This document shows, one piece after another, positions 7,489 through 12,778 of a stretch of 12,778 nucleotides of DNA; position 1 is the first letter of the stretch, and the number at the start of each line of letters is the position of its first letter. Source of the stretch: an uncultured Rhodospirillales bacterium (GTDB lineage: Bacteria; Pseudomonadota; Alphaproteobacteria; ATCC43930; CGMCC-115725); NCBI GenBank assembly GCA_903897565.1, contig CAIUCF010000703.1, forward strand, positions 1 through 12,778, in the 5' to 3' direction. Both the position numbers and the translations under genes were made by a program. Under the pieces are notes generated by a model. That model saw only the letters and a program-made list of their open reading frames with translations, searched no databases and was not told the DNA's origin.

Positions 7489-8148
7489 TCAGGCGTTCAA
7501 CTCGCGGGCGGCGTCCAGGAAATCGCGGATCATGTACTTGCTCTTGATACCGGGCCCGGTCTCGACTCCCGAGGAAACGTCGACGAATTTCGCGCCCGTG
7601 ACCTTCACCGCCTGGCGAAGATTATCCGCGGTCAGCCCGCCCGCGAGCATCCAGGGAATCGGCCATTGCCGGCCTGCCAGGATCGTCCAGTCGAAGCTGA
7701 CGCCGTTGCCACCCGGCAGCGCTGCCTGATGCGGATCCGGCGAGACCACCTTGGCATCGAACAGCAGCCAGTCGACCGCGCCGATATAGCGCTGCGCCTG
7801 CTCGACATCTGCGCCGTTGGAGACCCGAATCGCCTTCATCACCGGGCGCTGGAAATGCTGGCGGATGGCGTAGCAGCGCTCCGGCGTCTCGTCGCCATGC
7901 AGCTGCAACATCCGCACCGGCGCCTGCTCCAGGGTATGGCCGATGGTGGCATCATCGGCATCGACGAACAAACCGACGCTCCAGACCTGCGGCGGCACAT
8001 GATAGGCGAGCTGATGGGCCTGAGCCGGGGTCACCACGCGCGGGCTGCGGCCGTAGAATACGAAACCGACGAACAGCGCGCCGTGCGAGATGGCGGCATC
8101 GACGGTCTCGCTCGACGACAATCCGCAGACCTTGACGCCGATACTCAC
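7489..8148 (-). CDS. trpF: Phosphoribosylanthranilate isomerase
   Basis: The 219-residue TIM barrel carries out the Amadori rearrangement of phosphoribosylanthranilate to CdRP, the step before indole-3-glycerol phosphate synthase. VKVCGL (5-10) has the general-base Cys8. FYGRSPR (31-37) and LQLHGDE (81-87) follow. Asp131 in LLFDA matches the family's general acid, then GGNGVSFDW (146-154), LAGGL (168-172) and VDVSSGVE (189-196), the phosphate-binding strands. The start is a GTG at 8148-8146 and overlaps the pyrF stop as GTGA. pyrF-trpF adjacency upstream of trpB-trpA is common in alphaproteobacteria, where trpE, trpG, trpD and trpC sit elsewhere. None of those is in the window. Confidence 0.96.
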   Translation of the reverse strand: MSIGVKVCGLSSSETVDAAISHGALFVGFVFYGRSPRVVTPAQAHQLAYHVPPQVWSVGLFVDADDATIGHTLEQAPVRMLQLHGDETPERCYAIRQHFQRPVMKAIRVSNGADVEQAQRYIGAVDWLLFDAKVVSPDPHQAALPGGNGVSFDWTILAGRQWPIPWMLAGGLTADNLRQAVKVTGAKFVDVSSGVETGPGIKSKYMIRDFLDAARELNA

Positions 8149-8852
8149 GAGACGGGCTCGGCGAGCCCGAGTTCATGGGCGATGGCCACCGCCGCGGCGC
8201 GCGGATCGGGCGCGGCGCTGATCGGCCGCCCGATCACGAGGAGGCTTGCCCCGGCAGCGATCGCTGCTGCCGGCCCCATCACCCGTTTCTGGTCGCCGAG
8301 CGCGCTGCCGACCGGTCGGATACCGGGTACGACGAGAATGAAATCCGGGCCGCATTGAGACCGGAGCGATGCCACTTCCCAGGGCGAGCACACGACGCCG
8401 TCGGCGCCGGATTCCTGGGCCAGCGCGGCAAGCCGTTTGACCTGGTCGCCAAGCGGCGTGCTCTGGCCCACGGTTCGCAGGTCGACCTCGTCGAGACTCG
8501 TCAGGACCGTCACGGCAAGAATACGGGTCGCCGGATCGGCGGCAGCGCGGGCAGCGCGGATCATCGCTCCGCCACCGCTGGCGTGTATCGTCAGCAGGGA
8601 TGGCCGTGCGGCCTCGATCGCCCGCACCGCCCCGGCCACAGTGTTGGGAATATCGTGGAGCTTGAGGTCGAGGAACAGCGGCAGATCGCCGATCAGAGCG
8701 GCGACGCCGGCGAGGCCGTGGCGGTTGAAGAATTCGAGCCCGAGCTTCAGACCGCCGATCGCCGGGGCGACGGCCTCAACGAGTGCCCGCGCCTCGGCGA
8801 GCACCACGGTGTCGACGGCGAGGAAGACCGGATTTGCCCGGGGCGCTGTCAT
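8145..8852 (-). CDS. pyrF: Orotidine 5'-phosphate decarboxylase
   Basis: The 235-residue TIM barrel decarboxylates OMP to UMP, the last step of de novo pyrimidine synthesis. The charged catalytic network is visible: Lys36 in GLKLGLEF, then Asp62, Lys64 and Asp67 in LDLKLHDIPNTV (61-72). VVPGIRP and LVIGRPI near the C-terminus bind the phosphate. The frame is open well upstream to 9221, but that sequence is antisense-like filler over lapA. The ATG at 8852 gives the normal N-terminus (MTAPRANPVFLAVD), and it overlaps the lapA stop as ATGA. It is sandwiched between lapA and trpF with 4-nt overlaps on both sides, so it is certainly in their operon. Its product UMP also feeds the pool on which CMP kinase, encoded upstream, acts. 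Confidence 0.96.
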   Translation of the reverse strand: MTAPRANPVFLAVDTVVLAEARALVEAVAPAIGGLKLGLEFFNRHGLAGVAALIGDLPLFLDLKLHDIPNTVAGAVRAIEAARPSLLTIHASGGGAMIRAARAAADPATRILAVTVLTSLDEVDLRTVGQSTPLGDQVKRLAALAQESGADGVVCSPWEVASLRSQCGPDFILVVPGIRPVGSALGDQKRVMGPAAAIAAGASLLVIGRPISAAPDPRAAAVAIAHELGLAEPVS

Positions 8853-9181
8853 GCGTCGATCCTCGCCGACACATTCGGCAGAGCCACCGCAGCCTGACCG
8901 GCGATCTGCGCCTTCAGGCGCTGCACATCGGCCTCGGCGACCGCCAACCGAGTCGCGAGACGCCGCCGCGCCAAGCGTGCCGGCATGGAGAGCAGCCAAC
9001 CGACGGCCAGACCAAGCAGCAGCCCGACCAGGGTCGTACCCAAAACGAGGATGAAGACGGGAATTTCGAGTGTGCCCGGGAACGGCCAGAGGCTGAGGGA
9101 CACCGAGGCACGATTCGACACCGCGAAAATCGCGCAGGTGATCGCCACCAACAATGTGAGTGCCCCGTAGAGGTAGCGCAT
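8849..9181 (-). CDS. LapA-domain (DUF1049) small inner-membrane protein
   Basis: The 110-residue protein has two predicted membrane helices at about 4-22 and 41-64, joined by a short loop with the LapA-family pattern FAVSNRASVSLSLWPFPG. A cytoplasmic basic segment (MPARLARRRLATRLAV) follows, with a short predicted coiled coil to about residue 93. In E. coli the relative LapA works with LapB in controlling lipopolysaccharide synthesis through LpxC. No lapB is next to it here, so that role is only a family inference. A clear GAGGG Shine-Dalgarno (9192-9188) lies six bases before the ATG at 9181. It sits 58 nt after ihfB and overlaps pyrF by 4 nt. An ihfB-lapA pairing is common in proteobacteria. 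Confidence 0.82.
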   Translation of the reverse strand: MRYLYGALTLLVAITCAIFAVSNRASVSLSLWPFPGTLEIPVFILVLGTTLVGLLLGLAVGWLLSMPARLARRRLATRLAVAEADVQRLKAQIAGQAAVALPNVSARIDA

Positions 9182-9239
9182 GGATAGCCCTCGCTGACGC
9201 GCCCGATCTCGCCGGACGCAAGGCCGGGCAGTCTAGCCT

Positions 9240-9530
9240 TTAATCGCCGTCAACGCCATTGAGGCGATCGCGCAGCTGCTTTCCCGTCTTGAAGAAGGGG
9301 ATGTGCTTGTCTTCGACGGGCACGCTGTCGCCCGTCCGCGGATTGCGGCCGATCCGCGCTTCCCGGCGTTTGACCGAAAACGCGCCGAAGCCGCGCAACT
9401 CTACGCGGTCGCCTCGTGACAGCGCCGCCGCGATCTCCCCGAATACGGTGGCGACGATACGTTCGATATCGCGCTGGTAGAGATGCGGGTTGCTTTCCGC
9501 CAGGCGCATGATCAGTTCAGATTTCGTCAT
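9240..9530 (-). CDS. ihfB: Integration host factor subunit beta
   Basis: The 96-residue HU/IHF-family DNA-bending protein pairs with IhfA and introduces sharp bends at specific sites in replication, recombination and transcription. Helices occupy 1-40, then VELRGFGAFSVKRREARIG (43-61) leads into the beta-arm with GRNPRTG, whose Pro64 is the intercalating residue. The C-terminus KHIPFFKTGKQLRDRLN is characteristic of IHF-beta rather than HU. The ATG at 9530 has AGGG seven bases upstream. rpsA-ihfB order is conserved in proteobacteria. Here a terminator and a candidate promoter separate the two, so ihfB likely has its own control and leads the ihfB-lapA-pyrF-trpF unit. I saw no clear WATCAANNNNTTR IHF site upstream. 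Confidence 0.95.
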   Translation of the reverse strand: MTKSELIMRLAESNPHLYQRDIERIVATVFGEIAAALSRGDRVELRGFGAFSVKRREARIGRNPRTGDSVPVEDKHIPFFKTGKQLRDRLNGVDGD

Positions 9531-9574
9531 GGCCCAACCCTGAGATCCCTGGTTTGAGATGGTTGCTGCTTCAG

Positions 9575-9603
9575 AGACTGCATGAACGCTGCAGCGCGGT
9601 CAA
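9575..9603 (-). promoter_or_regulatory. Candidate ihfB promoter
   Basis: The minus strand reads TTGACC (9603-9598), a 17-nt spacer, then CAGTCT (9580-9575). The -35 matches five of six bases, while the -10 is weak. The predicted start near 9568 gives a leader of about 38 nt. The spacer contains a perfect 10-bp palindrome, CGCTGCAGCG (9587-9596). The rpsA terminator lies just upstream, so ihfB needs a promoter in this gap; this is the best candidate I see. Confidence 0.42.
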
Positions 9604-9696
9604 GACGCCGTTCATAATAAAATCATGTCACGGCAACGGTTTCCGGTGCGCAATCGTGATCACGCACGGCGATCTCATAGAGTCTTGGATGCATCG

Positions 9697-9731
9697 CAAA
9701 ATAGAAACGGGCGGCCGAAGCCACCCGTTTC
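9697..9731 (-). terminator. Rho-independent terminator of rpsA
   Basis: On the minus strand, GAAACGGGTGGC pairs with GCCGCCCGTTTC around a TTCG tetraloop. This is a 12-bp stem (11 Watson-Crick pairs and one G-U) at 9731-9704, directly followed by TATTTT (9703-9698). The UUCG loop closed by C-G is an unusually stable form. It lies 50 nt after the rpsA stop and is the clearest terminator in the window. Confidence 0.9.
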
Positions 9732-9747
9732 CGCAATACGAAGAGTT

Positions 9748-9771
9748 GCCCCGACCGGTGAAGGCCGGGGC
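9748..9771 (-). repeat. Hairpin just after the rpsA stop codon
   Basis: GCCCCGGCC pairs with GGTCGGGGC (9 bp with one G-U) around a 6-nt loop, starting about 9 nt past the rpsA TAA. No T-run follows, so it is not a terminator on its own. It may protect the mRNA 3' end, or act with the strong terminator 16 nt further on. Confidence 0.65.
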
Positions 9772-9780
9772 GACGACTTC

Positions 9781-11505
9781 TTAGTTGCCGTCCTTTTCCT
9801 TGTCGGCCCGGGCGCGGCTGAAAGCGGCTCCCAGGATGTCGCCAAGGCTGGCGCCTGAATCGGACGAGCCGTATTCGGCCATCGCCTTCTTCTCTTCTTC
9901 CATCTCGCGGGCCTTGACCGAGAGCGCGATCTTGCGGGTCGCGCGGTCGAGGGCCGTGACCTTGGCGTCGATCTTTTCGCCGACGGCGAAACGATCGGGG
10001 CGCTGTTCGCTGCGCTCACGCGACAGCTCGGCCTTGCGGATGAAGCCCGGCATACCGTCCGGGGTCGTCACTTCCAGGCCGTTCTCGGTAACCTGAGTAA
10101 CGGTGCAGGTGACGACGTCGCCCTTCTTGAGCTTCGACAGGGTCTCTTCGTAGGGATCGTCGTTGAGCTGCTTGATGCCCAGCGAAATCCGCTCCTTCTC
10201 GACATCGACGTCGAGAACCTTGACCTCGACGATGTCGCCCTTCTTGTACTCGGCAACCGCGTCTTCGCCCGACTTGGCCCAGTCGAGGTCGGAGAGGTGA
10301 ACCATGCCGTCGATATCGCCGGTGAGGCCAACGAACAGACCGAATTCGGTGATGTTCTTGACTTCGCCTTCGATCTCGGCGCCGACCGGGTACTGCTCCA
10401 GGAAGCTGTCCCAGGGGTTCGCCATCGCTTGCTTGAGGCCGAGCGAAATGCGGCGCTTGGTCGGATCGACGTCGAGCACGACCACTTCGACTTCCTGCGA
10501 GGTCGAGACGATCTTGCCCGGATGGACGTTCTTCTTGGTCCAGGACATTTCGGTCACATGGACGAGACCCTCGACACCGGGCTCCAGCTCGACGAACGCA
10601 CCGTAGTCGGTGATGTTCGTGACGCGACCCTTGAAGCGGGCGGCCGCCGGATACTTGAGGTCGACGCCTTCCCACGGATCGGCTTCGAGCTGCTTCATGC
10701 CGAGCGAGATGCGCTGGGTTTCCGAATTGAAGCGGATGACCTGCACCTTGACGCTCTGCCCGATATGCAGGGCTTCCGACGGGTGGTTGATGCGGCGCCA
10801 CGCGATGTCGGTGACGTGCAGCAGACCATCGACCCCGCCGAGATCGACGAACGCACCGTAATCGGTGATGTTCTTGACCACGCCGTTGAGGATTTGGCCT
10901 TCCTTGAGGTTGGCGACCAGTTCCGAACGGGCCTCGGCGCGGCTCTCTTCGAGCACGGCACGCCGCGATACGACGATGTTGCCGCGCGAGCGGTCCATCT
11001 TCAGGATCTGGAAAGGCTGCGGCGTGCCGATGAGCGGGGTGATGTCGCGCACGGGGCGGATATCGACCTGGCTGCCGGGCAGGAAGGCGACGGCGCCGTT
11101 GAGGTCGACCGTGAAGCCGCCCTTGACGCGGCCGAAGATCACGCCGGTGACGCGCTCATTGGCGGTGAAGCTCTTCTCGAGCAGGGTCCAGGCTTCCTCG
11201 CGGCGGGCCTTTTCACGGCTGAGCTGGGCTTCGCCGTGCTTGTCTTCCATCCGTTCCAGGAAGACTTCGACGATATCGCCGGCCTTGATTTCGGGAGCCT
11301 TGCCGGGTGCGGCAAATTCTTTGAGCGGAACGCGACCTTCTGATTTGAGGCCGACATCGATCAGCACCATGTCGTTTTCAACGGCGATGACCATGCCCTT
11401 GACGACGGTGCCTTCGAGGCTGTTCGAGGCGCCCAGCGTTTCATCGAGCAGGGCGGCGAAGCTTTCTTTCTCGAAACCCTCGGTATTTACGGATGCAGAA
11501 GCCAT
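9781..11505 (-). CDS. rpsA: 30S ribosomal protein S1
   Basis: The 574-residue mRNA-binding protein of the small subunit is needed to start translation on structured or weak-SD mRNAs. Six S1 (OB-fold) repeats are visible at about 31-101, 117-184, 203-272, 289-359, 376-446 and 462-532. Repeats 3-5 are most alike (NITDYGAFV, NITDYGAFV, NITEFGLFV). A charged tail follows (MEEEKKAMAEYGSSDSGASLGDILGAAF), typical of alphaproteobacterial S1. The length is near the usual 555-570. The frame is open upstream with ATGs at 11556 and 11541, but a GGGAG Shine-Dalgarno ends 5 nt before the ATG at 11505 and the family N-terminus starts there. It has its own promoter, a long leader and a strong terminator, and so is a separate transcription unit as well as possible read-through from cmk. 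Confidence 0.97.
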   Translation of the reverse strand: MASASVNTEGFEKESFAALLDETLGASNSLEGTVVKGMVIAVENDMVLIDVGLKSEGRVPLKEFAAPGKAPEIKAGDIVEVFLERMEDKHGEAQLSREKARREEAWTLLEKSFTANERVTGVIFGRVKGGFTVDLNGAVAFLPGSQVDIRPVRDITPLIGTPQPFQILKMDRSRGNIVVSRRAVLEESRAEARSELVANLKEGQILNGVVKNITDYGAFVDLGGVDGLLHVTDIAWRRINHPSEALHIGQSVKVQVIRFNSETQRISLGMKQLEADPWEGVDLKYPAAARFKGRVTNITDYGAFVELEPGVEGLVHVTEMSWTKKNVHPGKIVSTSQEVEVVVLDVDPTKRRISLGLKQAMANPWDSFLEQYPVGAEIEGEVKNITEFGLFVGLTGDIDGMVHLSDLDWAKSGEDAVAEYKKGDIVEVKVLDVDVEKERISLGIKQLNDDPYEETLSKLKKGDVVTCTVTQVTENGLEVTTPDGMPGFIRKAELSRERSEQRPDRFAVGEKIDAKVTALDRATRKIALSVKAREMEEEKKAMAEYGSSDSGASLGDILGAAFSRARADKEKDGN

Positions 11506-11510
11506 TGGCT

Positions 11511-11515
11511 CTCCC
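11511..11515 (-). promoter_or_regulatory. rpsA Shine-Dalgarno that decides the start
   Basis: The minus-strand GGGAG lies 5 nt before the ATG at 11505. The two in-frame upstream ATGs (11556, 11541) lack a comparable purine-rich stretch. The adjacent inverted repeat ends at 11517, one base upstream of this site, so the ribosome entry site lies at the foot of a possible stem. Confidence 0.75.
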
Positions 11516-11516
11516 A

Positions 11517-11554
11517 GATTCCAGAAAAAACTTGTGCCCATACCGCCAGGAATC
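11517..11554 (-). promoter_or_regulatory. Inverted repeat in the rpsA leader, next to the Shine-Dalgarno
   Basis: On the minus strand GATTCC (11554-11549) and GGAATC (11522-11517) are perfectly complementary, with one more possible G-C pair after a mismatch. They are separated by 26 nt that include a run of six T. The stem would close one base before the GGGAG. E. coli S1 represses its own translation by binding a structured rpsA leader, so this is a plausible equivalent. The 6-bp stem is short and the call is inference. Confidence 0.4.
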
Positions 11555-11625
11555 ATGACGACATGGTCGACCGCCGACAGGATCGGGCGCGGCGGTGAAG
11601 ACCCGTATTTCGCGAAAGCGCGAGA

Positions 11626-11650
11626 TTGTTCCCGAACGCGTCGGGGACAA
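11626..11650 (-). repeat. Hairpin in the rpsA leader
   Basis: On the minus strand TTGT-C-CCCGA and TCGGG-A-ACAA form 4 bp plus 5 bp around one C-A mismatch, with a 5-nt loop CGCGT. It lies in the middle of the leader between the promoter and rpsA. No T-run follows it, so it is not a terminator. Confidence 0.5.
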
Positions 11651-11715
11651 ATGCCACAAAGGTGCCAGAAAACACAAAGGCAACCTCGGCCAGGAAACCC
11701 CGGCAGGCAACGCCG

Positions 11716-11744
11716 TTTATAGCCTGCGCACGGCTTCGGCGCAA
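11716..11744 (-). promoter_or_regulatory. rpsA promoter
   Basis: The minus strand reads TTGCGC (11744-11739), a 17-nt spacer, then TATAAA (11721-11716). The -10 matches five of six bases, and in alphaproteobacterial form it reads CTATAA. It begins 11 nt after the cmk stop. The predicted start near 11709 gives a leader of about 200 nt. This is the best promoter match in the window, and a strong rpsA promoter after cmk is known in other proteobacteria. Confidence 0.6.
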
Positions 11745-11754
11745 CCGCTTCCGG

Positions 11755-12423
11755 TCAGGCGGTCGCCTCGAACAGCTTCTGGTCGACGATACCCTGGGCC
11801 GCGGCAAACACGGCATCGGCGTCGAGCGCGCTGGTGTCGAGCAGGATCGCGTTTTCCGCCGGCTTCAGCGGCGCTTCGGCGCGCTCGCTGTCGCGGGCAT
11901 CGCGGGCGATGAGGTCGGCCCGGATCGCTGCCTCGTCAGCCGGCAATCCCCGCGCCTGCAACTCGAGGACACGCCGGTGCGCTCTCACCTCCGCGCTTGC
12001 GGTCACGAAGAACTTCACGAGGGCGTCGGGGCAGACGACGGTGCCGATGTCGCGTCCGTCCAGCACCGCACCATCCAGTCCGCCCGGCGGGCTTGCCGCA
12101 AAGCGGCGCTGCAGGTCGAGCAATGCCGCCCTGACCCCAGCATGCGCGGCGACGATCGAGGCCGCCTGCCCGACCGCCTCGTCGCGCAGGCGCGGATCAT
12201 CGAAGGTCGCGGGATCGACGCGCGCGGCTGCGGCCGTGGCGGCGGTCGAGTCACGGGGATCCAGCCCAGCTGCCAGCATGTCGCGGCCAGTCGCGCGATA
12301 CAGCGCACCGGTGTCGAGATGGGCGAAGCCGTAATGCTGGGCGAGCCGCCGCGACAGCGTGCCTTTGCCCGAGGCGGCGGGGCCGTCGATCGCGATGACG
12401 AAGGACGGGCGAGAGCTACTCAT
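11755..12423 (-). CDS. cmk: Cytidylate (CMP/dCMP) kinase
   Basis: The 222-residue kinase phosphorylates CMP and dCMP with ATP, recycling cytidine nucleotides. The P-loop is GPAASGKGT (14-22). LDTGALYRA (36-44) is the NMP-binding start. GRDIGTVVCPDA (123-134) and the lid region RDARDSERAEAPL (174-186) are as expected, and the length matches the family (about 210-230). The start is placed at the ATG at 12423 (MSSSRPSFVIAIDGP), 13 nt after the aroA stop. A TTG eight codons earlier would overlap aroA and add nothing conserved. The Shine-Dalgarno is weak, with AGGA about 11 nt upstream. aroA-cmk-rpsA order is conserved in proteobacteria. Confidence 0.95.
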   Translation of the reverse strand: MSSSRPSFVIAIDGPAASGKGTLSRRLAQHYGFAHLDTGALYRATGRDMLAAGLDPRDSTAATAAAARVDPATFDDPRLRDEAVGQAASIVAAHAGVRAALLDLQRRFAASPPGGLDGAVLDGRDIGTVVCPDALVKFFVTASAEVRAHRRVLELQARGLPADEAAIRADLIARDARDSERAEAPLKPAENAILLDTSALDADAVFAAAQGIVDQKLFEATA

Positions 12424-12436
12424 GATCAGTCGGGTC

Positions 12437-12778
12437 CTATGGATCAATCACTGTCGGCACGCCGCCGAGTCGGGTCAACAGCCCGAGCAGACTCGGATAA
12501 TGCTCGAGGAGCTCGGCACCGTGGTCGAGCACCACGGGCGCGGCGGTGGTAAGACCGAGTATCAGAAACGCCGCCGCCACGCGATGGTCCAGCGCAGCCT
12601 CGATCCGGCAACCGCCGGCGACGACCTGACCGCCATTCCCGGTAATGACCAGGGTTGTCCCCTCCACCCGCGCATCGACGCCGCAACCGCGCAGCCCCGA
12701 CGCCAACGGTGCGAGCCACTCCGGTCGCCGCTCCCAGCCTTCGAGCACCGTCCGCCCCGCTGCCCGGGCGGCGAGGAC
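12437..12778 (-). CDS. aroA: 3-phosphoshikimate 1-carboxyvinyltransferase (EPSP synthase), C-terminal part (partial)
   Basis: The last 113 codons are present; the gene enters from the right edge in frame (VLAARAAGRTVLEGWERRPEW...) and ends with TAG at 12439-12437. It would join shikimate-3-phosphate and PEP in the aromatic pathway, two steps before chorismate leads to trp. Support comes from LDHRVAAAFLILGL (the family's DHR motif, whose Arg binds PEP), the following PVVLDHGAE...YPSLLGLLTRLGG tail, and the conserved aroA-cmk-rpsA order. Oddly, the place where EPSP synthases carry RVKESDR/RVKETDR reads WERRPEWL, about four residues shorter and without the Lys, Glu and Arg that bind PEP. The other two frames do not restore the motif, so a simple frameshift is unlikely. 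It could be a very divergent AroA or one with changed activity. The N-terminal part must be seen. Confidence 0.8.
   Translation of the reverse strand, partial: VLAARAAGRTVLEGWERRPEWLAPLASGLRGCGVDARVEGTTLVITGNGGQVVAGGCRIEAALDHRVAAAFLILGLTTAAPVVLDHGAELLEHYPSLLGLLTRLGGVPTVIDP

Noticed and set aside
8853..9221. Longer pyrF starting at 9221
   Set aside because: The extra 123 codons overlap lapA in another frame and show no homology; the ATG at 8852 gives the standard length.
9182..9239. Possible terminator or promoter between ihfB and lapA
   Set aside because: GCCCG/CGGGC can pair, but the stem is short, the loop is broad and no T-run follows; no promoter-like hexamer pair was found.
10297..11343. 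A 348-codon open frame on the plus strand
   Set aside because: It is a shadow of rpsA; its repeated patterns only mirror the S1 repeats on the other strand.
11506..11556. Longer rpsA with a 17-residue N-terminal extension
   Set aside because: The good Shine-Dalgarno and the family N-terminus both point to the ATG at 11505; the extension is leader sequence.
1..12778. A defence island, biosynthetic cluster, mobile element or CRISPR array
   Set aside because: All genes are single-strand housekeeping genes with conserved order. No transposase, integrase, repeat-spacer pattern, target-site duplication or composition shift was seen by eye.

Overview
This window is a stretch of housekeeping chromosome from a GC-rich alphaproteobacterium, most likely a member of the Rhodospirillales or a close relative. 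The gene order supports this: aroA-cmk-rpsA-ihfB-lapA-pyrF-trpF-trpB-trpA-accD-folC is a known alphaproteobacterial arrangement. The AccD, TrpF, S1 and FolC sequences also look alphaproteobacterial. All 16 genes (14 complete, one cut at each end) lie on the minus strand, so transcription runs from high to low coordinates. No gap between genes exceeds 250 bases. I see no tRNA, rRNA, mobile element, CRISPR array, prophage or defence gene.

Layout in the direction of transcription. (1) 12778-11755: the 3' end of aroA (EPSP synthase) and cmk (CMP kinase). (2) 11754-9697: rpsA (ribosomal protein S1), with its own good promoter just after cmk, a leader of about 200 nt with several inverted repeats, and a strong double-hairpin terminator. 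(3) 9696-7489: ihfB, lapA-like, pyrF and trpF, probably one operon from a promoter upstream of ihfB; lapA/pyrF and pyrF/trpF overlap by 4 nt (ATGA, GTGA). (4) 7488-2179: trpB, trpA, accD, folC and an HDAC-family deacetylase, tightly packed behind a candidate promoter at about 7384-7410. (5) 2178-1: xseB, ispA, tlyA and the first 38 codons of a TrmA/RumA-like RNA methyltransferase, behind another candidate promoter at 2119-2148.

The genes cover aromatic amino acid synthesis (aroA, trpF, trpB, trpA), pyrimidine and nucleotide supply (pyrF, cmk), fatty-acid initiation (accD), folate (folC), isoprenoids (ispA), DNA architecture and repair (ihfB, xseB), and translation or rRNA modification (rpsA, tlyA, the methyltransferase). 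Two conserved alphaproteobacterial blocks, aroA-to-folC and xseB-ispA-(dxs)-tlyA, sit end to end here and are joined by the deacetylase gene.

I find no convincing new multi-gene system. The points most worth a second look are: an aroA C-terminus that lacks the normally invariant KESDR-type PEP-binding motif; the structured rpsA leader, with a stem ending one base before the Shine-Dalgarno; the deacetylase coupled to folC; and the absence of dxs between ispA and tlyA.
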